Positions 14,180 through 21,028 of a stretch of DNA of 39,929 nt are shown here, in pieces. Source of the stretch: Clostridiales bacterium (GTDB lineage Bacteria > Bacillota > Clostridia > Oscillospirales > Oscillospiraceae). The stretch's first letter is position 1. Each line of letters starts with the position of its first letter. The stretch lies in NCBI GenBank assembly GCA_019415645.1, contig DXYV01000008.1, forward strand, positions 1 through 39,929. The letters run 5' to 3'. Both the position numbers and the translations under genes were made by a program. Below the pieces are notes generated by a model, which ran no database searches, was not told the origin of the DNA, and saw only the letters and a list, made by a program, of their open reading frames with translations.

Positions 14180-14767
14180 TTAAATGGTCAGATCGTTTTC
14201 CGCCTTGATCTGGGCTGCCTGGCGGAACAGGGCGGACATGACCAGGCACAGCAGGCCGGACATGAGGAAGATGGGCACAAACAGGCCGCAGTAGGTCAGC
14301 AGCGGCCGGACAGACTGGAAAAACCATACGCCCCAGAGCACTCGGACCAGCGCAAAGGCCGAGATCAAAAAGCAGCAGACTGCCGCCCGCTTCAGGTTCC
14401 CGGCATTCTCTCCGCAGAAGGGCGTGCCCCGCAGGATGGTATCCAGCACCCGGCGGCCCTGCCAGAGAATCACGGCGGTACATACGCCGCACAGCATCAA
14501 AAACAGGGCTAATACCGCAGAATAGGCCTCTGTCCAAACCAGAATCCAGCTGCCAAAGAAACTCAGCAGGAAGGGAAAGTATCCCTCCGGCGCTTTTTCC
14601 CAGCCCAACAAATAGCTCATGCCTTCCGCCATGCTGATAAGCGTTCGATCCGGCGACAGGCATACCATTACCGGCACGAGAAACCATACTACAATATTCG
14701 CCAGGAAGGTAAGGGTCACCAGTATTTTCAGCACCCGCGCCACCCGCATTACATTTTTTCGCTCCAC
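14180..14767 (-). CDS. DUF2975 membrane protein
   Basis: A protein of about 195 residues with four hydrophobic helices (about residues 10-32, 66-90, 120-142 and 155-178 from the chosen start), fitting DUF2975. Start choice: ATGs at 14839 and 14815 are in frame, but 14815 lies in the -10 box of a very strong promoter and would not be transcribed. GTG at 14767 has AGGGAGG eight bases upstream and is preferred; ATG at 14749 is possible. The gene is cotranscribed with the XRE regulator. Function unknown, possibly a sensor partner of that regulator. Confidence 0.8.
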   Translation of the reverse strand: MERKNVMRVARVLKILVTLTFLANIVVWFLVPVMVCLSPDRTLISMAEGMSYLLGWEKAPEGYFPFLLSFFGSWILVWTEAYSAVLALFLMLCGVCTAVILWQGRRVLDTILRGTPFCGENAGNLKRAAVCCFLISAFALVRVLWGVWFFQSVRPLLTYCGLFVPIFLMSGLLCLVMSALFRQAAQIKAENDLTI

Positions 14768-14810
14768 CTGATATTCCTCCCTGCTTTGGAATGGATTTCG
14801 GATCGTGGTT

Positions 14811-14839
14811 ATCATATCACCAGAGGTCTCGATTGTCAA
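14811..14839 (-). promoter_or_regulatory. consensus promoter of the DUF2975-XRE operon
   Basis: On the minus strand TTGACA (14834-14839), a 17-base spacer and TATGAT (14811-14816). This is close to perfect and sets the transcript start near 14804, which excludes upstream start codons for the DUF2975 gene. Confidence 0.8.
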
Positions 14840-14871
14840 TCTATTTTTATTGAAAAACGATAAAAATAGAT
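14839..14871. promoter_or_regulatory. 12-bp perfect inverted repeat, likely XRE operator
   Basis: ATCTATTTTTAT and ATAAAAATAGAT are perfect complements around TGAAAAACG, and abut the -35 box at 14839. The centre TTATTGAAAAACGATAA is itself nearly palindromic. Its position fits an operator for the small XRE regulator encoded downstream. Confidence 0.55.
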
Positions 14872-14875
14872 CGAA

Positions 14876-14906
14876 AAACAGGACAAGGAATTTCCTTGTC
14901 CTGTTT
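14876..14906 (-). terminator. terminator of the sirtuin gene
   Basis: AAACAGGACAAGG and CCTTGTCCTGTTT form a perfect 13-bp stem with a 5-base loop just after the sirtuin stop, followed on the minus strand by TTTTTC. Confidence 0.85.
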
Positions 14907-14908
14907 CA

Positions 14909-15628
14909 TCAAATTTGAATGGCACCCAAAACCTTCCCGATGGAGTCATGAATCACCAGATCGGCCTTCCGATCATAAGGCGTCTCATCCCGGTTGATGA
15001 GCACCAGCTTGTGCCCCTGATAGTAATGGATCAGTCCGGCGGCCGGATAGACCACCAGCGACGTGCCGCCTACGATCAGCACCTCTGCCCGGGAGATGGC
15101 CAGCAGCGCGGCCTCCATGGTTTCCTGATCCAGACTCTCCTCGTAGAGCACCACATCCGGCCGGATGATTCCGCCGCACTCGCACCGTGGCACGCCCGTG
15201 CTCTCGTTGATGACCGACTCGGGATAGGACTTTCCGCACTTCATGCAGTAGCAGCGGTGGGTAGAGCCATGGAGCTCCAGCACGTTGACGCTTCCCGCCG
15301 CCTGGTGCAGCCCGTCAATGTTCTGGGTGACTACCGCTTTCAGCTTGCCCGCCCGCTCCAGCTCGGCCAGCTTGCGGTGGGCGGCGTTGGGCTTTGCATC
15401 CGGACACACCAGCTTGTCCCGGTGAAATTGATAGAACTCCTCCGGATGGGCCACAAAAAAGCTGTGGCTGAGCATGGTCTCCGGCGGATAGTCATACTTT
15501 TGGTGGTACAGGCCGTCCACACTGCGGAAATCAGGGATTCCTGACTCCGTGCTCACCCCCGCGCCGCCAAAAAACACGATATTGTCGCTCTCCTGAATCC
15601 ATTGCTGCAATTGCTCCTGTGCCGTCAT
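14909..15628 (-). CDS. cobB: NAD-dependent protein deacylase, sirtuin family
   Basis: A 239-residue cytoplasmic sirtuin that removes acyl groups from lysines using NAD+. Motifs in order: GAGVSTESGIPDFR (NAD binding), TQNIDGLH, catalytic His120 in LELHGS, and a zinc site with Cys at about 128, 131, 149 and 151 (CMKC...CEC). The ATG at 15628 is spaced correctly from AAGGAGGG; an ATG two codons earlier touches the ribosome site. Single gene between two terminators. Likely targets include acetyl-CoA synthetase-type enzymes, by family analogy only. Confidence 0.95.
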   Translation of the reverse strand: MTAQEQLQQWIQESDNIVFFGGAGVSTESGIPDFRSVDGLYHQKYDYPPETMLSHSFFVAHPEEFYQFHRDKLVCPDAKPNAAHRKLAELERAGKLKAVVTQNIDGLHQAAGSVNVLELHGSTHRCYCMKCGKSYPESVINESTGVPRCECGGIIRPDVVLYEESLDQETMEAALLAISRAEVLIVGGTSLVVYPAAGLIHYYQGHKLVLINRDETPYDRKADLVIHDSIGKVLGAIQI

Positions 15629-15684
15629 GGGCATCCCTCCTTACCAGTTCTATCTTACCACGGTACCGGAGCGCTGTAAACAGA

Positions 15685-15717
15685 GAAAAGCCGCCCGATG
15701 GCAACGGACGGCTTTTC
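15685..15717 (-). terminator. terminator of cstA
   Basis: GAAAAGCCGCCCG and CGGACGGCTTTTC pair over 13 bases (one position a G-U pair on the minus strand) with a 7-base loop, and the minus strand continues TTTTCTCT. Confidence 0.75.
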
Positions 15718-15755
15718 CTGATCGGAGCATTTTTCTATGATGCAGTGATGGAATA

Positions 15756-17213
15756 TCACACACCCAGACGGGGCTGATCCTGGAGCACATCATCCTTATG
15801 TACGATCATGGTGCGCCAGATAAAAACGGCCAGGAACAGCACCGCGACCACAATACCCACCGGGTAAGCGATGGCGGTCGACAGATTCAGGCACTCAGGC
15901 GCCTGAATAAAATAAGTAACCGAAACTGCCGACATAAAGGTGGCAGGCAGCGCGGCCATCAGGCAGGCGATGGTCGGCGCACCATATTTGTGCAGGAACA
16001 CCGCGCCGGCCCACAGGACCATCATGGCCAAGGTCTGGTTGGCCCAGGAGAAGTAACGCCACAGCATGGAGAAGTCGCCCCACTGGGTCAGCAGCGCGCC
16101 CACGATCAGCAGCGGCAGGGAGAGCGCCAGGCGGGGCCCCCACTTGGCCTGGTCCAGATGGAACCAGTCCGCGATGGTCAGCCGGGCGGAACGGAACGCC
16201 GTGTCGCCGGAGGTGATGGGGCACGCGATCACGCCGATCATAGCTAAGACGCCGCCTACGGGCCCCATCAGGGTGGTGGAGATCTCATAGACCACGCCGC
16301 CCTGTCCCAGTGCGGTGATTGCATCCTGCAGTGCGCCCACATTCTCGTAGAAAGATACGCCGGCCGCAGCCCAGATCAGAGCAATCACGCCCTCGGCCAC
16401 CATGGCACCGTAAAACACCGTGCGGCCCTCCTTCTCGGAGGTCATGCAGCGCGCCATCATGGGAGACTGCGTGGCGTGGAAGCCGGAAATTGCGCCGCAG
16501 GCAACCGTGACAAACATCATGGCCCACATGGGCAGGCCCTGGGGATGGACCACGTCAAAGGCCTCCCACAGCTCAGGCATATTGTAATTGGGATTGATTA
16601 CGATAGTTGCGCCGATGCCCACTGCCATGATGATCAGGCATACGCCAAAGACCGGGTAAATCTTACCGATGATTTTGTCGATGGGCAGGAAGGTCGCCAC
16701 CAGATAATACAGCAGGATCACCACCAGCCAGAAGGTGGTATTCAGTGCCTCGGGCGTCAGCATGCCGATCAGAGAAGCGGGACCAAGGGAGAAGTTGGTA
16801 CCCACCAGAATCAGCAGGATGACCGAGAAGATTCGCATGACGACCGCCATGACCTTGCCCATGTAGATTCCAACGATTTCGGAAATGGATGCGCCATTGT
16901 GGCGCTCGCTCATCATACCGGACAGAAAATCATGGACACCGCCGCCCAAAATAGTACCAAAAACGATCCACAGGTAGACCCGAGGCCCCCAGCATGCACC
17001 GGCCAGTGCGCCATAAATGGGGCCCAAACCAGCAATGTTCAATAGCTGGACCAGGAAAATACGCCAGGTTTTCATCGGGACAAAGTCCACGCCGTCGGGA
17101 TGGGCGACAGCGGGGGTCTGCCGGTCATCAATACGGAAAACTTTCTCCACCAACCTGCTGTAAGTGAAGAATCCGATGATCAGCAATGCCAAAGCGACAA
17201 AAAAGGTGATCAT
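15756..17213 (-). CDS. cstA: CstA-family carbon starvation / pyruvate-peptide transporter
   Basis: A 485-residue polytopic membrane protein of the CstA family, whose characterised members import pyruvate or peptides. Landmarks: LLNIAGLGPIYGALAGACWGP near residue 60-80, GGGVHDFLSGMMSERHNGAS near 90-110, and SGFHATQSPMMARC near 245. This is the short clostridial form (E. coli CstA is about 700 residues). The ATG at 17213 follows TGGAGGAATGTTTGT and removes a spurious upstream extension. A strong promoter lies 185 bases upstream with a structured leader between. It has its own terminator, so it is monocistronic. Confidence 0.92.
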   Translation of the reverse strand: MITFFVALALLIIGFFTYSRLVEKVFRIDDRQTPAVAHPDGVDFVPMKTWRIFLVQLLNIAGLGPIYGALAGACWGPRVYLWIVFGTILGGGVHDFLSGMMSERHNGASISEIVGIYMGKVMAVVMRIFSVILLILVGTNFSLGPASLIGMLTPEALNTTFWLVVILLYYLVATFLPIDKIIGKIYPVFGVCLIIMAVGIGATIVINPNYNMPELWEAFDVVHPQGLPMWAMMFVTVACGAISGFHATQSPMMARCMTSEKEGRTVFYGAMVAEGVIALIWAAAGVSFYENVGALQDAITALGQGGVVYEISTTLMGPVGGVLAMIGVIACPITSGDTAFRSARLTIADWFHLDQAKWGPRLALSLPLLIVGALLTQWGDFSMLWRYFSWANQTLAMMVLWAGAVFLHKYGAPTIACLMAALPATFMSAVSVTYFIQAPECLNLSTAIAYPVGIVVAVLFLAVFIWRTMIVHKDDVLQDQPRLGV

Positions 17214-17398
17214 ACAAACATTCCTCCAATCTTTGTTTGTTCCGCGCAGCTTTCTGCCCGGAACAAGGGCCATCGCCCTTCCATGTGCTCTCCTTTTGAA
17301 GCAGACACTGCATGCCGTCCAACAGGCTCTCCCTTCCCGTCAGACGGTAAAGAAGGCGGCCGGGTGACTTACGTCCTCCTGCCACCTTCTTTAACGGC
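17214..17398 (-). promoter_or_regulatory. long structured 5' leader of cstA
   Basis: The inferred leader is about 185 nt. It can form a 13-bp stem (TAAAGAAGGTGGC with GCCGCCTTCTTTA), a CCGTC that can pair with either of two downstream GACGG copies, a GCAG-TGT-CTGC hairpin, AAGGGC-GATG-GCCCTT, and a GTTCCG...CGGAAC stem just before the ribosome site. I do not recognise a known riboswitch class. The alternative pairings suggest regulation, but no clear T-tailed terminator is visible. Confidence 0.4.
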
Positions 17399-17404
17399 GC
17401 CCTT

Positions 17405-17432
17405 ATTATATCACCCTTCTTTTTCTTGTCAA
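17405..17432 (-). promoter_or_regulatory. promoter of cstA
   Basis: On the minus strand TTGACA (17427-17432), a 16-base spacer and TATAAT (17405-17410): both boxes match consensus exactly. Confidence 0.8.
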
Positions 17433-17474
17433 CCCTATTTGTTAATAATTTATCAATCTTTTTCTTATCCATCC

Positions 17475-17669
17475 TTATTGTGTCTGATTGTGTCTGAAAC
17501 TGCCGAGTTCTTCCTTATCACCCACATCTTCAGCACATTTTTCATACTTCCCGCAGGTTTGGCAGTTGCCGCTGCATGTGCCCCTCAACTGCCGGAGCAC
17601 ATGGCGGGCCAAATAGAACAACGACCATAAAATCAGCACGGCCACCGCCGCATAAATGAGATATTTCAT
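17475..17669 (-). CDS. FeoB-associated Cys-rich membrane protein
   Basis: A 64-residue protein with one N-terminal transmembrane helix (MKYLIYAAVAVLILWSLFYL) followed by a Cys-rich stretch, CSGNCQTCGKYEKC. This is the layout of the small Cys-rich proteins encoded beside FeoB in Firmicutes, thought to help ferrous iron uptake in the role played by FeoC elsewhere. It starts 12 bases after feoB with AAGGAGG as ribosome site. Confidence 0.88.
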   Translation of the reverse strand: MKYLIYAAVAVLILWSLFYLARHVLRQLRGTCSGNCQTCGKYEKCAEDVGDKEELGSFRHNQTQ

Positions 17670-17681
17670 CGGCGCGCCTCC

Positions 17682-20123
17682 TTACAACAGAGCGCTTCCG
17701 ATCTGGAACACCAGGAAGGAGACCAGCCAGGCCGAACACAGCTGCCAGGCCATGGAGCGCAGGGTCCATTTGACACTGTTCATTTCGCGGAACATGGTAG
17801 CCATGGCCGCCACACAGGGGATGTACAGCAGGATGAACACCAGAAAGGCATAGGCCGCCACCGGCGAGGTAAAGGTGCCGCCCAGGGCGCCGGCGATGGT
17901 GGAGGCGGCGTCCAGCGTGGAAAATCCATAGAGCAGGGCCAGCGAGGAGACCACCGCCTCCTTTGCCACCAGGCCGGTCAGCAGCGCCACCGCCGCCTGC
18001 CAGGTGCCAAAGCCAAGCGGAGCCAGAAGCGGCGCGATCCAGGTCCCGATGGCGCCCAGGATGGAATTCGCGGCATCATCCACCATGTGCAGGCCGCCGC
18101 TGACGCCAAAGGACTGGAGGAACCAGAGCACCACGCTCATTGCCAGGATCAGCGTGCCCGCTTTGACCAGGAACCCACGCACCTTCTCCCAGACATGGAG
18201 GGCACAGTTGCGCAGGGTGGGCAGCCGGTAGGGCGGCAGCTCCAGCACAAAGGCCGCCGGCTCCCCCTTGAACATGGTCTTTTTCAAAATCACGCCGGAT
18301 ACGATTCCGCACAGCAGGCCAAGAATGTAAAGGGAAAACACTACCAAGCCCGCATAACGCGGGAAAAAGGCGGCGGAAATCAGTCCATAGACGGGCAGCC
18401 GGGCGGAGCAGGACATGAAGGGCACCAGCATGATGGTCATGCGCCGGTCCTTCTCATTCTCCATGGTCCGGGCACCCATGATAGCGGGCACGGTGCAACC
18501 AAAGCCCATCAGCATGGGGATAAATGCCTTGCCGGACAGGCCGAACCGCCGCAGCAGGCGGTCCATGATAAAGGCGGCCCGGGACATATACCCGGAATCC
18601 TCCAACAGCGACAGGCACAGGAACAGCAGGGCGATCTGAGGCAGGAAAGTCAGCACGCCGCCCACACCGGAGATCACACCGTCCACCAGCAGGCTCTCCA
18701 CCCAGGGGGCCACCTCTGCCGCCGCCAGCCCGGCGCGGACCCAGTTCGCCAAATAACCGTTGATCAGCTGATCCACCCCGTCGGACAGCCAGGTACCCAG
18801 GGGGCCGAAGGTCAGCGCGAACATGCCCAGCATCATCAGCAAGAACACCGGGACCGCCAGCCATTTGTTGGTCACGATGGAATCGATCTTATCCGACAGG
18901 GTAAGCGCGTCGTGGGGCTGACCGCGCTGAACGCCGATCTGGACCACCTTCTGGATAAAGCGGTACCGGGCGTCGGCAATCAGGGTCTCCCGGTCGCCCA
19001 GGGAGTAGGCCTCCTCATAGCGCTTGGCGATGCTGTCCACCTTCCAGCGGGTCTCCTCGTCCAGGCCCAGGGCCTGCTCCACCAGCTTGTCCCCCTCGAT
19101 CAGCTTGATGGACGCCCAGTGGGCCGGTATCCCGGCCGCATAGGCCCGGTCGTGAATCAGTGCGTCCACCTCGTGGTGGATCTGGTGGGTAAAGTCGTCA
19201 TAGAGGTCGTCCGGCTCGATGGTATAGCCTGCATGAATCTGCTTGTGGGCGATGCTCAGCAGTTCCTGAATGTTTTTGCCCGTCCGGGCGGTAATGGGCA
19301 CCACCGGCACCCCCAGCGCCCGGGAGATGCGGTTCAGGTCCAGCTTATCTCCCCGCTTCTCTACCTCGTCCATAAAGTTGAGAGCGATGACCATAGGCCG
19401 CTCCAGCTCCAGCAGCTGAACCGTCAGGTACAGGTTGCGCTCGATATTGGTGGCATCCACGATATTGATGATGGCATCCGGGTGCTCGTTGACCACAAAA
19501 TTGCGGGCCACGATCTCCTCCATGGAGTAGGGCGAGAGGGAATAGATGCCCGGCAGGTCCACGATGGTCACATCCCGGCCGTCCACCTGGGCCAGGCCCT
19601 CCTTCTTCTCCACCGTGACCCCCGGCCAGTTGCCCACATACTGGTTGGAGCCGGTCAGGGCGTTGAACAGGGTGGTTTTCCCGCAGTTGGGGTTGCCCAC
19701 CAGGGCCAGCTTCATCTCCCGGATGTCGTGACTCTCATAATCGGCCGGTCCGCCGTGCGCCTCCCGGGTATGGGCGTGGGCCGCCGACATCCGGCGCAGG
19801 GTCTCCTCGTCGGGGATATGCTGTATCATGCCTTTGCGCCCCTCCCGGTAGAGAGACGGCGCCTCTTCCGGCGCACAGACGGCGATGCGCGCCGCGTCCT
19901 CCTTACGCAGGGACAGCTCGTATCCCCGCAGATTGACCTCGATGGGGTCGCCGAAGGGAGCGATCTTCCGGATCGTCACCCGCGTCCCTGGCGTCAGGCC
20001 CATATCCACCAGCCTGCGCTTCACCGCGCCCTTATCGTTTCCGACGCTCAGAATGACCCCGCTCTCTCCGGGCTTCAGGTCTTCCAGCGTCATGGTTTTT
20101 ACCTTGACAGTCTCTTGTTCCAT
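17682..20123 (-). CDS. feoB: FeoA-FeoB fusion, ferrous iron transporter
   Basis: An 813-residue fusion. Residues about 5-82 are a FeoA SH3-like domain (LEDLKPGESGVILSV). The FeoB GTPase follows with GNPNCGKT at 143-150 (G1), VDLPGIYS (G3) and NFMDE (G4), then the FeoB helical domain and about eight to ten membrane helices with the Gate motifs (GFGCTVPAIMGARTM, FMSCSARLPVY). The protein imports Fe2+ under anaerobic conditions. The ATG at 20123 follows AAAGGAG and begins exactly before the FeoA domain; a longer open frame upstream reads through the promoter and repeats and is rejected. A Cys-rich partner gene lies immediately downstream. Confidence 0.95.
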   Translation of the reverse strand: MEQETVKVKTMTLEDLKPGESGVILSVGNDKGAVKRRLVDMGLTPGTRVTIRKIAPFGDPIEVNLRGYELSLRKEDAARIAVCAPEEAPSLYREGRKGMIQHIPDEETLRRMSAAHAHTREAHGGPADYESHDIREMKLALVGNPNCGKTTLFNALTGSNQYVGNWPGVTVEKKEGLAQVDGRDVTIVDLPGIYSLSPYSMEEIVARNFVVNEHPDAIINIVDATNIERNLYLTVQLLELERPMVIALNFMDEVEKRGDKLDLNRISRALGVPVVPITARTGKNIQELLSIAHKQIHAGYTIEPDDLYDDFTHQIHHEVDALIHDRAYAAGIPAHWASIKLIEGDKLVEQALGLDEETRWKVDSIAKRYEEAYSLGDRETLIADARYRFIQKVVQIGVQRGQPHDALTLSDKIDSIVTNKWLAVPVFLLMMLGMFALTFGPLGTWLSDGVDQLINGYLANWVRAGLAAAEVAPWVESLLVDGVISGVGGVLTFLPQIALLFLCLSLLEDSGYMSRAAFIMDRLLRRFGLSGKAFIPMLMGFGCTVPAIMGARTMENEKDRRMTIMLVPFMSCSARLPVYGLISAAFFPRYAGLVVFSLYILGLLCGIVSGVILKKTMFKGEPAAFVLELPPYRLPTLRNCALHVWEKVRGFLVKAGTLILAMSVVLWFLQSFGVSGGLHMVDDAANSILGAIGTWIAPLLAPLGFGTWQAAVALLTGLVAKEAVVSSLALLYGFSTLDAASTIAGALGGTFTSPVAAYAFLVFILLYIPCVAAMATMFREMNSVKWTLRSMAWQLCSAWLVSFLVFQIGSALL

Positions 20124-20164
20124 GTACGTTTGCTCCTTTATGGCTCTGCCTCCACAGGCCGCAC

Positions 20165-20182
20165 AGTTTACCTTTGTAAACT
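20165..20182. promoter_or_regulatory. inverted repeat operator in the feoAB promoter
   Basis: AGTTTAC-CTTT-GTAAACT is a perfect 7-4-7 inverted repeat lying about 11-28 bases downstream of the -10 box, over the expected transcript start. Ferrous iron operons are normally repressed by Fur- or DtxR/MntR-type proteins. The sequence is not a textbook box of either, so the regulator is open. Confidence 0.5.
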
Positions 20183-20192
20183 TTTTGGTTCT

Positions 20193-20219
20193 ATTATAAT
20201 ACGTACTGAACAAAGGTGA
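20193..20219 (-). promoter_or_regulatory. feoAB promoter
   Basis: TATAAT at 20193-20198 on the minus strand with a poor -35 (TTCACC) 16 bases further upstream. The weak -35 would fit a regulated promoter. Confidence 0.5.
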
Positions 20220-20412
20220 AAGCTTAAACGCCAGGGCTTCCAACGCCATTTGGCTTTGTTCAGGTGCGCCGCGGCGCATCAGGGGAAGTACGCATTGTAA
20301 CAGTGGCTGAATACCATAAAACGGCTCAAGCGAGTCGTTTTTATGGTATTGCGCGGCAACCGCCGCGTGAATAAACCGCTTTGCGGTCCATTCATCAGAC
20401 ATTATTATAGAG
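20208..20412. repeat. cluster of short palindromes upstream of feoAB
   Basis: This gene-free stretch holds several hairpins in a row: GAACAAAG/CTTTGTTC (20208-20261), TGCGCC-GC-GGCGCA, an 18-bp near-perfect stem starting AATACCATAAAA and ending TTTTTATGGTATT, GCGG-CAA-CCGC, and ACCGC-TTT-GCGGT. It looks like an intergenic palindromic repeat of the MITE kind. Whether it recurs in the genome cannot be seen here. The open frame through it gives no domain. Confidence 0.45.
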
Positions 20413-20477
20413 CATTTCCGACCAAAGTACAATGGTTTCTTTCACGTCCCGACCAGTCCACTATTTGAATCAAAAAA

Positions 20478-20509
20478 CCGGGACGCCTCGCTCACGCGCG
20501 GCATCCCGG
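20478..20509 (-). terminator. terminator downstream of fhs and its repeated tails
   Basis: CCGGGACGCC and GGCATCCCGG pair over 10 bases (one G-U on the minus strand) with a 12-base loop, followed on the minus strand by TTTTTTG. It directly follows the outermost copy of the fhs stop codon. Confidence 0.8.
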
Positions 20510-20522
20510 CCCACGTTTTTCC

Positions 20523-21028
20523 GCTCAGAACAGCCCGGTGATCCTTCCGTTCTCGTCCACGTCGATGCTCTCCGCCGCCGGTACCTTCGGCAGGCCCGGC
20601 ATGGCTCCCCACGGGCACTTCGCCCGCGGGGGCCCCGGCTTCTTTTTCCTCGGCGGAAATGAATTCCGCCTCCGGCAAGGTTTTGCTCCGCAAAACGCTT
20701 GGTACGCCGCACACGCGGCGGCATGACCATGCCGGCTCAGAACAGCCCGGTGATCCTTCCGTTTTCGTCCACGTCGATGCTCTCCGCCGCCGGTACCTTC
20801 GGCAGGCCCGGCATGGCTCCCCACGGGCACTTCGCCCGCGGGGGCCCCGGCTTCTTTTTCCTCGGCGGAAATGAATTCCGCCTCCGGCAAGGTTTTGCTC
20901 CGCAAAACGCTTGGTACGCCGCACACGCGGCGGCATGACCATGCCGGCTCAGAACAGCCCGGTGATCCTTCCGTTTTCGTCCACGTCGATGCTCTCCGCC
21001 GCCGGTACCTTCGGCAGGCCCGGCATGG
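20523..21028. repeat. 212-bp tandem repeat triplicating the 3' end of fhs
   Basis: Three copies in the same orientation: 20523-20734 and 20735-20946 are complete, and 20947-21028 is the matching 82-bp end of the real fhs gene. Each full unit joins the last 27 codons or so of fhs, including the TGA, to a 130-bp cassette. I see a single difference between the full copies (C at 20552, T at 20764). The cassette is a row of small hairpins: CCCCACGGGC/GCCCGCGGGG, GGCGGAA/TTCCGCC, GTTTTGC-TCC-GCAAAAC, CGCCGC/GCGGCG and GGCATGGTCATGCC. Near-identity suggests a recent event. Confidence 0.9.

Noticed and set aside
18087..20219. A 710-codon open frame on the plus strand opposite feoB
   Set aside because: It is antisense to a clear FeoA-FeoB protein, has no ribosome site or domain, and is rich in His, Gln, Gly and Val as GC-rich antisense frames usually are.
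20124..20432. Longer N-terminus for FeoB
   Set aside because: The extension runs through the promoter, the palindromic operator and hairpins, and the FeoA domain begins right at the ATG at 20123 with a good ribosome site.
20442..20942. Overlapping Arg-rich open frames in the tandem repeat downstream of fhs
   Set aside because: They arise because the 212-bp unit lacks stops in some frames; the translations repeat out-of-frame fhs tail and have no independent support.
20523..21028. CRISPR array
   Set aside because: The repeats are 212 bp and contiguous, with no unique spacers and no cas genes nearby.
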